From an uncultured Oscillospiraceae bacterium (GTDB lineage: Bacteria; Bacillota; Clostridia; Oscillospirales; Oscillospiraceae): a stretch of DNA of 56,613 bases. The notes below the pieces were generated by a model that did not search any database, had not been told where the DNA came from, and was given only the letters and a program-made list of their open reading frames with translations. Location: NCBI GenBank assembly GCA_910585155.1, contig CAJUEC010000014.1, positions 1-56,613 on the forward strand, given 5' to 3'. Below are positions 35,260-44,920 of the stretch, piece after piece. The stretch's first letter is position 1, and each line of letters starts with the position of its first letter. The position numbers and the translations under genes are program-made.

Positions 35260-35288
35260 TTGAACCGGCGGGCCGGGTGTGGTAGGAT
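35260..35288 (+). promoter_or_regulatory. Probable promoter for the GNAT gene
   Basis: TTGAAC (35260) and TAGGAT (35283) with a 17-base spacer, ending 25 bases before the ATG at 35314. Confidence 0.6.
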
Positions 35289-35313
35289 GGATGGCAAGGA
35301 AAGAGGTGAGCGT

Positions 35314-35757
35314 ATGGAGATCAGGCAGATCCGGGACCACAAAAAGCGATACCTGCCCCTGCTTTTGCTGGCGGACGAGCAGGAGGACATGATCGACCGC
35401 TATCTCAGCCGGGGGACCATGTATGTGCTGGACGACGGCGGTGTGCGGGCCCAGTGCGTGGTCACCGACGAGGGGGGCGGCGTGCTGGAGCTGAAGAGCC
35501 TGTCTGTAGAGCCGGCGTTCCAGGGCCGGGGCTGGGGGAGGGCCCTCATCAAGTTCCTCTGCGAGACCTACCGGGGCCAATTCTCCGTCCTACAGGTGGG
35601 CACCGGCGACAGCCCGCTGACCGTCCCGTTCTACCGGCGGTGCGGCTTTGTCCCCTCCCATGTGGTGAAAAATTTCTTCACCGACCACTACGACCACCCC
35701 ATCTTTGAGGGCGGGGTCCGGTTGGTGGACATGGTATACCTGCGCAGAGAGCTGTGA
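35314..35757 (+). CDS. GNAT-family N-acetyltransferase
   Basis: A 147-residue acetyltransferase. The acetyl-CoA-binding motif A is LKSLSVEPAFQGRGWGRALIKFL (residues about 60-82; RGWG is the pyrophosphate loop) and the motif B region is VPFYRRCGFV (near 108). The substrate is unknown. It is divergent from mutY, with its own promoter and GAGGTG site before ATG 35314, and convergent with the next gene. Confidence 0.92.
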   Translation: MEIRQIRDHKKRYLPLLLLADEQEDMIDRYLSRGTMYVLDDGGVRAQCVVTDEGGGVLELKSLSVEPAFQGRGWGRALIKFLCETYRGQFSVLQVGTGDSPLTVPFYRRCGFVPSHVVKNFFTDHYDHPIFEGGVRLVDMVYLRREL

Positions 35758-35775
35758 CGGGAGGCCGCCCGTAGG

Positions 35776-36753
35776 CTACGCCGGGTAATAGCGGAACAGG
35801 ACCTCCTCCTCCGTCCAGACCACCCGCCCGTGGTGGGCCAGCCAGCGCAGGTGGGACAGGGTCTCCCCCATGGCGAACCACTTCTGGTGGGGCGGGAACT
35901 GCTCCCAGCCCAGCCCCCGGGCGGACCAGGTGATCCGCCCCGCCAGCTCATAGGCCGTGGAGCCGGGGCAGGCGGCCACCGCCTGGAAAATCTCCTCCAG
36001 CCGCTGGGCGTGGTGGGCCTCCAGCTGGCCGATGCGGCGGTATACGTCCTCTCCGCCGCCCCGGTGGGCGGGAAAGGTCCTCTGGACGTCCAGCCCCCGG
36101 AGCTTGTCCAGGCTGGCCAGGTAGTCCGCCAGGGAGTGGGGCACTGTGCTCCACACCGCGATGTTGGGGGTGATGTCGAACAGGATGTGGTCGCCGGAGA
36201 AGAGCAGCCGCTGCCGGGGCAGGTAGAGGACCATGTGCCCCGGGGTGTGCCCGGGGGTGTGGATGCAGCGCAGCTCCAGCCCGGCCAGCTGGAGGACCTG
36301 GCCGTCCTCCACCGGCTGGGCGGGGAAGCCGGGGGCGGCGGAGTACCTGCGGGCCTGGTTCTCCCTGGCCTGCCGGTCCAGCACGGCCTGGGGAAAGCCC
36401 TCTTGGCGGAAGAGCCCCTCCATAAAGGTTATGTTGCGCCGGTTCTCCAGGTAGTCCAGGTCGATCCGCCCCATGTAGACCGGGCAGCCCCGGTCTACAA
36501 AGTCCCAGACCAGGCCGCTGTGGTCGGCGTGGAGGTGAGTGAGAAAGAGGCTGGTTTTTGTCAGATCCAGCCCCAGCTCCTCCAGGCCGCGCCACAGGTC
36601 CTCCCGGCACTCGGGGCGGTTGAAGCCGGTGTCGATCACCAGGTTCCCCTGGGGGGAGGTGATCACGTAGGAGTTCAGGGCGCGCAGCGGGTTTTCAGGC
36701 AGCTCCACCTGAATGCTGAAGATGTCCGGGTTTTCCCAGAGCTTTGTCACCAA
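35776..36753 (-). CDS. MBL-fold metallo-hydrolase
   Basis: A 325-residue metallo-beta-lactamase-fold protein with the zinc motif THLHADH (near residue 75), HTPGHTPGHMVLY (near 165), FSGDHILFD (near 190) and a C-terminal winged-helix-like segment (ETLSHLRWLAHHGRV, near 295). This resembles glyoxalase-II-like hydrolases with a C-terminal HTH. Substrate unknown. Start: GAGGTGA is eight bases before TTG 36753; GTG 36762 abuts that site and GTG 36750 is the alternative. The terminator of the etf-bcd unit lies just upstream. Confidence 0.87.
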   Translation of the reverse strand: MVTKLWENPDIFSIQVELPENPLRALNSYVITSPQGNLVIDTGFNRPECREDLWRGLEELGLDLTKTSLFLTHLHADHSGLVWDFVDRGCPVYMGRIDLDYLENRRNITFMEGLFRQEGFPQAVLDRQARENQARRYSAAPGFPAQPVEDGQVLQLAGLELRCIHTPGHTPGHMVLYLPRQRLLFSGDHILFDITPNIAVWSTVPHSLADYLASLDKLRGLDVQRTFPAHRGGGEDVYRRIGQLEAHHAQRLEEIFQAVAACPGSTAYELAGRITWSARGLGWEQFPPHQKWFAMGETLSHLRWLAHHGRVVWTEEEVLFRYYPA

Positions 36754-36790
36754 TCGGTTCACCTCATTTGTCGTGGCTGATTTTGCGAAA

Positions 36791-36821
36791 GAGCGCCCCG
36801 CCGGACCTCGGCGGGGCGCTC
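36791..36821 (-). terminator. Terminator of the etfB-etfA-bcd operon
   Basis: GAGCGCCCCGCCG / CGGCGGGGCGCTC, a 13-bp stem with a 5-base loop, follows the bcd stop. On the minus strand it is trailed by TTTCGCAAAA. Confidence 0.75.
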
Positions 36822-36851
36822 CTGCTGTGTCTTCGGAAGGGGAACAGACGC

Positions 36852-37994
<1,143 letters not shown>

Positions 37995-38026
37995 AGCGCA
38001 TCTGTCCTTTCATACTTTATTCAGAG

Positions 38027-38059
38027 CCTGCGTCCGCGGCCTCAGGCCGCGGATGCAGG
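38027..38059 (-). other. Hairpin between etfA and bcd
   Basis: CCTGCGTCCGCGGCCT pairs with AGGCCGCGGATGCAGG around one base, with one mismatch. It may attenuate or stabilise the etfBA part of the mRNA. Confidence 0.5.
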
Positions 38060-38100
38060 TTCTCGGCTCACAAAAGCCGGGGCGAAAGAGCTGGGGCGGC

Positions 38101-39105
38101 TCAGCCCCGGGCCTTCTTGATCTCGTCCACCAGGACGGGGAGGACCTCAAAGAGGTTGCCCACCACGCCGTAGTCGGCCACGTCGAAGATGGGGGCGTCG
38201 GGGTCCTTGTTGATGGCCACCACCACGTCGGAGCCGCTCATGCCGGCCAGATGCTGGATGGCGCCGGAGATGCCGCAGGCGATGTACAGCTTGGGACCCA
38301 CGGTCTTGCCGGTCTGGCCCACCTGATGGGCGTGGGCGATCCAGCCCGCGTCCACGGCGGCGCGGGAGGCGCCCACGGTGGCGCCCAGCACGTCGGCCAG
38401 GGCCTTGATGGTGTCGAAGCCCTCCGGGCCGCCCACGCCGCGGCCGCCGGACACGATGATCTCAGCGCCCTCCAGGTCCACGTTCTCGCCGCCCATCTCG
38501 CGGATGAGCTCGATCACCTGGGTGCGGATCTGGTCCTCGGACACATGGATGTCCTCCTTGATGACCTCGGCATTGGCGGCGGTGACGTCGCTCTTCTTGA
38601 ACACGCCGGGGCGGACGGTGCCGATCTGGGGACGGTGGTCGGGGCACAGGATGGTGGCCATCAGGTTGCCGCCGAAGGCGGGGCGGGTCCAGGCCACGTT
38701 GCCGGTCTCGTCGTCCACGTCCAGGCCGGTGCAGTCGGCGGTCAGGCCGGTGTGCAGGCGGCAGCTGACGCGGGGGCCCAGGTCGCGGCCGTTATTCGTC
38801 GCGCCGATGAGCATGCTGGTGGGGCCGTACTTCTCCACCAGGGTGCACAGGGCGATGGCGTAGGCGTCGGTGCTGTAATGCTTGTACTCGGGGCCATCGA
38901 CGACGATGACCTTGTCCGCGCCGTGCTCAGAGGCGGCCTTGACCGCCTCGTCCACGCCGCTGCCGATGACCACCGCCACCAGGGCGCCGCCCTGCTTGCC
39001 CGCCATCAGCTTGCCGGGGGTCAGCAGCTCAATGCCCACGTTTTTGGCGGTGCCGTCCTCGTTGGTCTCAACAAATACCCACAGATCCTTGGTCTTGGCT
39101 TCCAT
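38101..39105 (-). CDS. etfA: Electron transfer flavoprotein alpha subunit
   Basis: A 334-residue EtfA. The C-terminal FAD domain has GGRGVGGPEGFDTIKALADVLGA, SRAAVDAGW, QVGQTGKTVGPKLYIACGISGAIQH and VAINKDPDAPIF, the standard family block. The N-terminal half is the AMP-like lobe with GATNNGRDLGPRVS. With EtfB it passes electrons between NADH, ferredoxin and Bcd. GGGAGG precedes ATG 39105, fifteen bases after the etfB stop. Confidence 0.97.
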   Translation of the reverse strand: MEAKTKDLWVFVETNEDGTAKNVGIELLTPGKLMAGKQGGALVAVVIGSGVDEAVKAASEHGADKVIVVDGPEYKHYSTDAYAIALCTLVEKYGPTSMLIGATNNGRDLGPRVSCRLHTGLTADCTGLDVDDETGNVAWTRPAFGGNLMATILCPDHRPQIGTVRPGVFKKSDVTAANAEVIKEDIHVSEDQIRTQVIELIREMGGENVDLEGAEIIVSGGRGVGGPEGFDTIKALADVLGATVGASRAAVDAGWIAHAHQVGQTGKTVGPKLYIACGISGAIQHLAGMSGSDVVVAINKDPDAPIFDVADYGVVGNLFEVLPVLVDEIKKARG

Positions 39106-39119
39106 TGTTCTGCCCTCCC

Positions 39120-39923
39120 TTAAATAATGCTGGCGCCGCTGAGCAGCTCAAACAGCTTCTTGGCGGAGGCGGCGTTGTCCTCCTCCGCGATCTTCACCCC
39201 GCCGGTCTTCTTCTGGGGGACGAAGGTCTTCTTCACCTTGGTGGGAGAGCCCTTCAGGCCGGCCTTCTCCAGGTCGATGGTGGGCAGGTCCGCGGCGGTG
39301 AGTGTGGGAATCTCGGCCTTGTTGGCGGCCATCTTCCGCTTGATGGTGGGGTAGCGGGGGTCCCAGGCGGGCTTGGTGAACGTGACCATGCAGGGAATCT
39401 TCACCCCGATGACCTCAACGCCCTCTTCCACTTCCTTCTTGACCTTGACGGTGTCCCCGTCCACCTCGGCCTCCAGGCCGTAGGTGACCTGGGGCAGGCC
39501 CAGGTGCTCGGCGATCTCGGGGCCCACCTGGGCGGTGTCGCCGTCGATGGCCTGCTTGCCGCAGAAGATGGCGTCGAATTTGCCCTCCAGCTCCTCCACC
39601 TTTTTGATGGTCTCGCTGATGATGTAGCTGGTGGCCAGGGTGTCGGAGCCGCCGAAGGCGCGGTCGGACACCAGGTAGGCCTTGTCCGCAGCGATGGCCA
39701 GGCACTCCTTCAGCGCCGCCTTGGCCTGCTCGGGGCCCATGGACAGCACCACGATCTTGGTGTCGGGGTTCTTGTCCTTGATGCGGGCGGCCGCCTCCAG
39801 GGCGTAGCCGTCGAAGGGGTTCACGATGCTGGGCACGCCCTCGCGGATCAGGGTGTTTTTCACCGGATCAATCTTGATCTCGGTGGTGTCAGGCACCTGC
39901 TTGACACAGACGAGTATGTTCAT
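39120..39923 (-). CDS. etfB: Electron transfer flavoprotein beta subunit
   Basis: A 267-residue EtfB. It begins MNILVCVKQVPDTTEIKIDP, then NPFDGYALEAAARIKD, DRAFGGSDTLATSYI, GKQAIDGDTAQVGPEIAEHL and TFTKPAWDPRYPTIKRKMAA (the NAD/flavin-binding lobe conserved in bifurcating EtfB). It heads the etfB-etfA-bcd operon, with AGGAGG before ATG 39923. Probably the site of NADH oxidation in the bifurcating complex. Confidence 0.97.
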   Translation of the reverse strand: MNILVCVKQVPDTTEIKIDPVKNTLIREGVPSIVNPFDGYALEAAARIKDKNPDTKIVVLSMGPEQAKAALKECLAIAADKAYLVSDRAFGGSDTLATSYIISETIKKVEELEGKFDAIFCGKQAIDGDTAQVGPEIAEHLGLPQVTYGLEAEVDGDTVKVKKEVEEGVEVIGVKIPCMVTFTKPAWDPRYPTIKRKMAANKAEIPTLTAADLPTIDLEKAGLKGSPTKVKKTFVPQKKTGGVKIAEEDNAASAKKLFELLSGASII

Positions 39924-39960
39924 GTGAATTCCTCCTATGCGGATTTTTTGCGCGGTGTAT

Positions 39961-39978
39961 AGATTACTGTAGTAATCT
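39961..39978. promoter_or_regulatory. Palindrome upstream of etfB, candidate operator
   Basis: AGATTACT-GT-AGTAATCT has eight-base arms, 38 bases before the etfB start, embedded in AT-rich DNA likely to hold the promoter. A regulator such as a redox or fatty-acid sensor could bind here; none is identified. Confidence 0.5.
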
Positions 39979-40048
39979 CGACCGTTTTTTGTTTGGACTT
40001 AAGGGCGATAACAAAAATTTTTTTGGAATATCTGCTGAATTTTTCCTG

Positions 40049-40750
40049 CTACTCCCTGGCCCGGAGCAGACCGGACTCCGCCATGGAGACCATGTCGCCG
40101 CCGGCCATGATCAGGTGGTCCAGCAGCAGAATGTCCGCCTGCTCCAGCAGCCGCTTCAGCCGCAGGGTGGTGTCCACGTCCGCCTGGGACCAGAAGGCCA
40201 CGCCGGACACGTGGTTGTGGGCCAGCACCACCCGGCTGGCGTTGCAGCCCAGGGCGGCCTCCAGCACCTTGCGGGAGGCGATGTTCACCGCGTCCACCAC
40301 CCCCTCCCCCAGCTTCCGGGTGGCCAGCACCTTGTTCTTCCCGTCCATGCACACCAGGTAGGCCAGCTCGCTGCGCTGGCCGAAAAACAGGGGGGCCAGC
40401 AGCTCCCGCAGCTGCCAGGTGTCCACCACCTGACCGTCGAAGCTGGCGCTCTCCGCCAGATACCGGGCGGCGACGGCGGGCACCAGCTGGAGCAGCACCG
40501 CCGTGTTGGGGCCGATGCCCTCTACCTCCAGCAGCTGCTCATAGGTGGCGTGGAACACCCCCTGAAGCGAGCCGAAGCGCTCAGCCAGGCGGTGGGCCAG
40601 GGGGTTCACATCCCCCTGGGGGATGGCGTAAAACAGCAGCAGCTCCAGCACCCGGTGGGCGGGCAGGCCGTCCAGACCCCGGGCCAGAAATTCCTCCTTG
40701 GTGCGCTGGCGGTGGCCCGCATGGATAGAGGCGGGCTTTTTACCGGCCAC
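40049..40750 (-). CDS. radC: RadC/JAB-domain protein
   Basis: A 233-residue protein with the N-terminal helix-hairpin-helix part (VEGIGPNTAVLLQLV, near residue 77) and the JAMM metal motif VVLAHNHVSG with downstream SQADVDTT (near residues 175-193), as in RadC. Function is still debated (originally linked to recombination repair, likely a metalloprotease fold). The only sensible start is GTG 40750, right after the pyrE stop, with a weak ribosome site; an upstream extension would run through pyrE. It seems cotranscribed with pyrE. Confidence 0.88.
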   Translation of the reverse strand: MAGKKPASIHAGHRQRTKEEFLARGLDGLPAHRVLELLLFYAIPQGDVNPLAHRLAERFGSLQGVFHATYEQLLEVEGIGPNTAVLLQLVPAVAARYLAESASFDGQVVDTWQLRELLAPLFFGQRSELAYLVCMDGKNKVLATRKLGEGVVDAVNIASRKVLEAALGCNASRVVLAHNHVSGVAFWSQADVDTTLRLKRLLEQADILLLDHLIMAGGDMVSMAESGLLRARE

Positions 40751-40755
40751 AGCGG

Positions 40756-41430
40756 TCAGGTCTGGGGGCCGTATTGGGCCAGATAGTCCTCCATCCGGCC
40801 CAGCATGTTGTCGTCGATGTACACTTTGCCGTCCACCGGCTTGTTGTGGAGGCAGCGCATCACGTCCCGGATGGTGACGATGGGGAACACCTGGATGCCG
40901 TAGTCCTGGCGCAGCTCGTCCAGGGTGGTGCAGGTCCGGGTGCCCCGCTCCATCCGGTCCACGCTGACAAACAGGGCGGCGAATTTCACGTCGGCCACCC
41001 CACGGAACAGCTGAATGGTCTCCCGCACGGCGGTGCCGGCGGTGACCACGTCCTCGATGATGGCGATCCGGTCCCCGTCCTTGGGCTGATAGCCCACCAT
41101 GGTCCCGCCTTCGCCGTGGTCCTTGGCCTCCTTGCGGTTGAAGCAGTAGGGCAGGTCCCGGCCATGGTCCCGGTACAGGGCCGAGGCGGCGGCCACCGCC
41201 AGGGGAATGCCCTTGTAGGCGGGGCCGAACAGGGCGTCGATGCCCTGGGGCATGTGCTCCTGGATGCAGGCGGCGTAGTACTCCCCCAGGCGGGCGGCCT
41301 GGGCTCCCGTCTTGTAGTTGCCGGTGTTGACGAAATAGGGGGTTTTCCGCCCGGATTTGGTGACGAAGTCCCCAAAGGTCAGCACGCCGGAACGGACCAT
41401 AAAATGGATAAATTCCTCCTGATAGGTCAC
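40756..41430 (-). CDS. pyrE: Orotate phosphoribosyltransferase
   Basis: A 224-residue phosphoribosyltransferase. Near residue 20 it has FGDFVTKSGRKTPYFVNTGNY, the GPAYKGIPLAVAAASAL strand near residue 70, and the PRPP-binding loop IIEDVVTAGTAVRETI near residue 120. It joins orotate to PRPP to make OMP in pyrimidine synthesis. GTG 41430 follows GGAGG. Other pyr genes are absent here. The next gene, radC, is five bases away. Confidence 0.95.
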   Translation of the reverse strand: MTYQEEFIHFMVRSGVLTFGDFVTKSGRKTPYFVNTGNYKTGAQAARLGEYYAACIQEHMPQGIDALFGPAYKGIPLAVAAASALYRDHGRDLPYCFNRKEAKDHGEGGTMVGYQPKDGDRIAIIEDVVTAGTAVRETIQLFRGVADVKFAALFVSVDRMERGTRTCTTLDELRQDYGIQVFPIVTIRDVMRCLHNKPVDGKVYIDDNMLGRMEDYLAQYGPQT

Positions 41431-41527
41431 AGATTGTCTCCTCCTTCCTCTGCCGTCTCCCAGTATACCACTTTTTCTCACCTGGGGCAAGGGACTTTCT
41501 GCGGGAAATCGGGCAAAATAAGGCGAA

Positions 41528-41553
41528 GGGCGGCGGGATTCGCCCCGCCGCCC
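41528..41553 (-). terminator. Terminator lying after the displaced spoVAC end
   Basis: A GC stem (GGGCGGCGGG / CCCCGCCGCCC) follows the stop of the displaced spoVAC fragment by eight bases on the minus strand, so it is probably the original terminator of that gene. The trailing minus-strand bases include TTATTTTG. Confidence 0.65.
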
Positions 41554-41561
41554 GTGTAAGG

Positions 41562-41640
41562 TCAGAACAGCTCCAAAAGGTAGAGAATGATGCCGTAGAG
41601 CACGCTGGCGGTGATACCGTAGGCCAGCACCGGGCCCGCC
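41562..41640 (-). repeat. Displaced 3' fragment of spoVAC
   Basis: 79 bases equivalent to 41763-41841, the true end of spoVAC. Both encode the same last peptide ending YGIILYLLELF and a stop, but differ at several codon third positions (all synonymous where I checked). Confidence 0.9.
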
Positions 41641-41762
41641 TCCTCCTCGCGGACTTTGTATCCCTCGCCCCGCCCGTAGGGCAGGGCTCGCTCACGGCGT
41701 CGCTCGTCGTCTCCCAGCCGCCGCGGGAGGGCGCGGCGGCTGGGGCCCCGCCGTGGCAGGCC
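41641..41762. other. GGGGCCCC spacer between spoVAC and its displaced end
   Basis: A 122-base non-coding piece with a perfect 11-bp hairpin CAGCCGCCGCG-GGAGGG-CGCGGCGGCTG (41715-41742) next to GGGGCCCC (41742-41749), as in the lepA spacers. Confidence 0.7.
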
Positions 41763-42206
41763 CTAAAATAGCTCCAAAAGGTAGAGAATAATGCCATAGA
41801 GCACGCTGGCAGTGATGCCATAGGCCAGCACGGGGCCCGCCACGGTGAACAGCTTGGCCCCGGTGCCGGTGATAAAGCCCTCGCTTTTGAACTCCAGGGC
41901 GGGGGACACCATGGCGTTGGAGAAGCCGGTGATGGGCACCAGCGTCCCCGCCCCGGCCCGCTTGGCGATGTTGTCGAACACCCCCAGCCCGGTGAGCAGG
42001 GAGGCCAGAAAGATCAGGGTGATGGACGTCCAGGCGCCTGCGTCCTCCTTCCCCGCCCCCCAGCTCTGGTACAGGGCGGTGAGCCCCTGGCCCCCGGCGC
42101 AGATGGCCCCGCCCACCAGGAAGGCCCACAGGCAGTCCTTCCACAGAGGGGAGGGCTTGGCCCGGCCGCTGACGTACTGGTTATACTGTTGGTTGGTCAT
42201 ATCCAT
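41763..42206 (-). CDS. spoVAC: Stage V sporulation protein AC
   Basis: A 147-residue membrane protein of the SpoVAC/SpoVAE family, with about four helices and the conserved stretches CLWAFLVGGAICAGGQGL, LTGLGVFDNIAKRAGAGTLVPITGF and SPALEFKSEGFI. It belongs to the SpoVA channel that moves dipicolinic acid into the forespore. ATG 42206 has GGAGG nine bases upstream. The remaining SpoVA genes are not here, which is unusual since they are often in one operon. Its 3' end is duplicated. Confidence 0.93.
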   Translation of the reverse strand: MDMTNQQYNQYVSGRAKPSPLWKDCLWAFLVGGAICAGGQGLTALYQSWGAGKEDAGAWTSITLIFLASLLTGLGVFDNIAKRAGAGTLVPITGFSNAMVSPALEFKSEGFITGTGAKLFTVAGPVLAYGITASVLYGIILYLLELF

Positions 42207-42254
42207 AGCGCTTCACCTCCCTGCCAGTATGCCCAGGCCGGGCGCTCCTATCCG

Positions 42255-42290
42255 AAAACAGGGAGCGGACCTCAGTCCGCTCCCTGTTTT
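42255..42290 (-). terminator. Terminator of the phosphodiester glycosidase gene
   Basis: AAAACAGGGAGCGGAC-CTCA-GTCCGCTCCCTGTTTT: a 16-bp stem with T-run on the minus strand. Confidence 0.85.
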
Positions 42291-42300
42291 GTGAAGAAAA

Positions 42301-44646
42301 TTACGACATCAGATCCAGCCGGGGGAGCAGCAGCGCCTTCTCCAGGGGGTAGACCTCCACCAGCAGCTTGGCGATGGCGGCCCGGTCGATGTAGTCGCCG
42401 GGGAGCAGCAGTCCGTTGCTGCCCCCCACCACGTTCAGCGCCACCAGGGTCTGCACATGGGGCAGGGCCCAGTCGCTGACCAGAGCCGCGTCGGGGAACT
42501 GGGACAGGTCGCAGGGCTGGGAGGCCGCCAGCACCCGGCCTAGGATGGTCATGGTCTCCTCCCGGGTGATGTAGCTGTTGGCGTCGGCGTACAGCAGGCC
42601 CTGGTTCTCGCTGCCCCGGAGCACCCCCAGGGTGTACATGGCCTTCACGTAGGGCAGCGCCCACTCCTCGATGAGGTCGATGTCGGCAAAGGGCAGCTCC
42701 ACCGCCTCATAGTAGACCGGGTCCACCCCCAGCAGCCGGGTGATAAAGGCCAGCAGCTCCGCCCGGGTGAGCTGTCCGTCGGGGATGTATAGGGCGGTGC
42801 CGTCCTCCTGGCCGTAGCCGGTGGTGAGCCCCAGCTTGTACAGCTGGGTGACATAGTTCGAGCTCCAGTGGCCCGCCATGTCGGTGAAGGGATCGCCCCG
42901 GTCCACCTTCACGGGGATGGTGATGGTCAGCCCCCCCGCGGCGGCCACGATGGTCCCCTCGGCGCTGTTGGGTCCGGCGATAAATCTGCCGTTCTCAATC
43001 ATGCCCACTTCCGGGCTTACCCCCCAGGCCACGTTGCCCTCGTCCATGGCCACGGGGAGGTTCATCCAGGAGCCGGAGGCGGTCAGCTCCACCTGGTCTC
43101 CCGGCTCCAGATGCAGCGACTCCACCACAAGGCCCGACTCCTTCCGGGACACGGTCAGGGAGGTGAGGGTGTCCACCACCCGCACGGGCATGTCGCCCCC
43201 GCCGCCGGCGGAGATGGCGTAGACTCCGGGGACCGCCCCGGCGGTGTAGGTTGCGCCGGTCTCATTGGCCTGGATGAGGCCGCCGGAGGCCGACCAGTTC
43301 AGCGGAGCGCCCGGCAGGGGACGGCCGGACAGGTCGTAGGGGGCGGCGGACACCGCCAGCCCAGCCCCCGCCAGCACCACGTTCCGCTCGGCGGTGACAT
43401 AGGCGCCGCCGGGCAGGCCCGTGCCGGTCCCCCCCTCCTCCACCAGAAGGATGGTGTTGTTGATCCGCCGGTCGGCGGTGGAGGGGCGGTTGACGATGGA
43501 AAAGCTCTCGCTCCCCGGGAGGGTGGCCCCCAGGGTGGTGGAGCCGCCGCCGTCCAGGGCCACGGCGGACACGCAGCCCAGCTCCTGGAGCCGCTCCGCC
43601 ACCTGGGCGTAGGTGGCGCCCACGGAGTAGCCCTTCTGCCGGCCGTCGATGGTGTAGAAGATGGCGGAGCCGTCCGCCTTCAGGCCCACGGCGGTATAGG
43701 GGTGGGCCTCGGTGGGCAGGCCGGTCACAATCTCCCCGTCCCGCAGCAGGGTGTGCCGCCCGCTGAGGCCAAAGGCCGCGTCCGCCCACTGCCCGCTGGC
43801 GCCGCTGACGCTCACCGTCACCTGGCTGCCGGGGAGGAGCCCCCGCAGGGCGGCCAGCAGCTCCGGGTTCTCCCGGTCCTCGGCGTAGAGCATGTAGCAG
43901 CCCTCGGGAATCTCGCCATTGAATGCCACCCCCTCCTGGGTGGCGTCGGTGACCGAGACCACCTGGAGGGTCAGAGAGCTGTTCATCCGCAGCCCATCCT
44001 CCCACATGGGGCGCAGGATGGCGGACACGCTGGCCCCGCCGCTGAGCACCCGGGAGGAGAAATCCTTGTTGTAGAGGTACAGCCCGCTCAGATAGCCGGC
44101 GTTGCGGTAGGCGTTGAAGCCGGCCAGGGGGAAGGTGCGGGGGAAGCCGTCCAGCCCAGTCCAGACGGCGCTGGCCTCGGGCTTGCTCTCGTCGATGAAC
44201 ACCCGGCCGTCCTGGGTGAAGCCCAGCAGGGCGTAGTTGTCCACATCCAGAGCCCGGAGCACCCCGTCGGTCATCAGCATGCCTACGATGGTGCCGTCGG
44301 TGTTGAAGAAGCCGCCGTTGACGGCGGCGGTCACCCGGAGGCCCTGGGACTCCATCTGAGCGGCGGCGGCGGACACCGTGTTGGTGCTGGCCACATAGGT
44401 GCCGCTGAACACCACCGGCCTGACGCCGCCGCCGGGGGTGTATGTAACGTAGTGCTCGGTGCGCAGGTCCTCCTTGGAGTTGGACCACAGGGTCTGGGTG
44501 GTGAGACTGGTCCCCTCCGCCAGGGGCACCGTGCGGTCCATGAGCTCGTCGCCCAGGGCCCAAGAGGCCCGGGCGGGCCGGGTCAGGGAGGCCGTCAGGG
44601 CCAGGGCCAGAACCAGCGCCCCGCCCCGCTTCCAAAATTTTTTCAT
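42301..44646 (-). CDS. Surface phosphodiester glycosidase (NAGPA-like) with three SLH domains
   Basis: A 781-residue secreted protein. Signal peptide residues 1-27, then a domain of the phosphodiester alpha-N-acetylglucosaminidase family (AAVNGGFFNTDGTIVG near residue 110; ALDGGGSTTLGATLPG near 370; RINNTILLVEE near 400), an Ig-like linker, and three S-layer homology repeats (near residues 600, 665 and 725: FTDMAGHWSSNYVTQLYKLG; ADIDLIEEWALPYVKAMYTLG; FPDAALVSDWALPHVQTL). It should be anchored to the cell wall and act on exposed phosphodiester-linked sugars. Complete and monocistronic. Confidence 0.92.
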   Translation of the reverse strand: MKKFWKRGGALVLALALTASLTRPARASWALGDELMDRTVPLAEGTSLTTQTLWSNSKEDLRTEHYVTYTPGGGVRPVVFSGTYVASTNTVSAAAAQMESQGLRVTAAVNGGFFNTDGTIVGMLMTDGVLRALDVDNYALLGFTQDGRVFIDESKPEASAVWTGLDGFPRTFPLAGFNAYRNAGYLSGLYLYNKDFSSRVLSGGASVSAILRPMWEDGLRMNSSLTLQVVSVTDATQEGVAFNGEIPEGCYMLYAEDRENPELLAALRGLLPGSQVTVSVSGASGQWADAAFGLSGRHTLLRDGEIVTGLPTEAHPYTAVGLKADGSAIFYTIDGRQKGYSVGATYAQVAERLQELGCVSAVALDGGGSTTLGATLPGSESFSIVNRPSTADRRINNTILLVEEGGTGTGLPGGAYVTAERNVVLAGAGLAVSAAPYDLSGRPLPGAPLNWSASGGLIQANETGATYTAGAVPGVYAISAGGGGDMPVRVVDTLTSLTVSRKESGLVVESLHLEPGDQVELTASGSWMNLPVAMDEGNVAWGVSPEVGMIENGRFIAGPNSAEGTIVAAAGGLTITIPVKVDRGDPFTDMAGHWSSNYVTQLYKLGLTTGYGQEDGTALYIPDGQLTRAELLAFITRLLGVDPVYYEAVELPFADIDLIEEWALPYVKAMYTLGVLRGSENQGLLYADANSYITREETMTILGRVLAASQPCDLSQFPDAALVSDWALPHVQTLVALNVVGGSNGLLLPGDYIDRAAIAKLLVEVYPLEKALLLPRLDLMS

Positions 44647-44840
44647 GGGTATCTCCTGTCTTTGACGCGGGGGCGCGCCCCCTGGATTTTGCCGAACTCC
44701 CCCTTGGGAGCTTGTGCTATGTTAACATAAAAAGGACCCCTTGTAAATGGGCATTTCCGCCAGAGGGGCCGGGAGCCCGCCCTCCAGCCCCCGGACGCGG
44801 CGGCGCGGGTGGCGCGGGGCGGGCTCTGGGAGCGGCGCCT

Positions 44841-44920
44841 GCCGCCCCTTGGGGGTCACTCTCTGGGGGGAAGCTTGCCGCCCCTTGGGGGTCACTCTCT
44901 GGGGGGAAGCTTGCCGCCCC
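44841..44920 (-). repeat. 36-bp tandem repeat across the HemW gene's 3' end
   Basis: Two identical 36-base units (44841-44876 and 44877-44912, beginning GCCGCCCCTTGGGGGTCACT) and an 8-base remainder. The real stop (TCA on +, 44892-44894) lies in the second unit, so the last codons GKLPPRE and stop are repeated downstream. Confidence 0.9.

Noticed and set aside
40751..41821. N-terminal extension of the radC frame to 590 codons
   Set aside because: It runs through pyrE in another frame and through the duplicated spoVAC end; only the last 233 codons resemble RadC.
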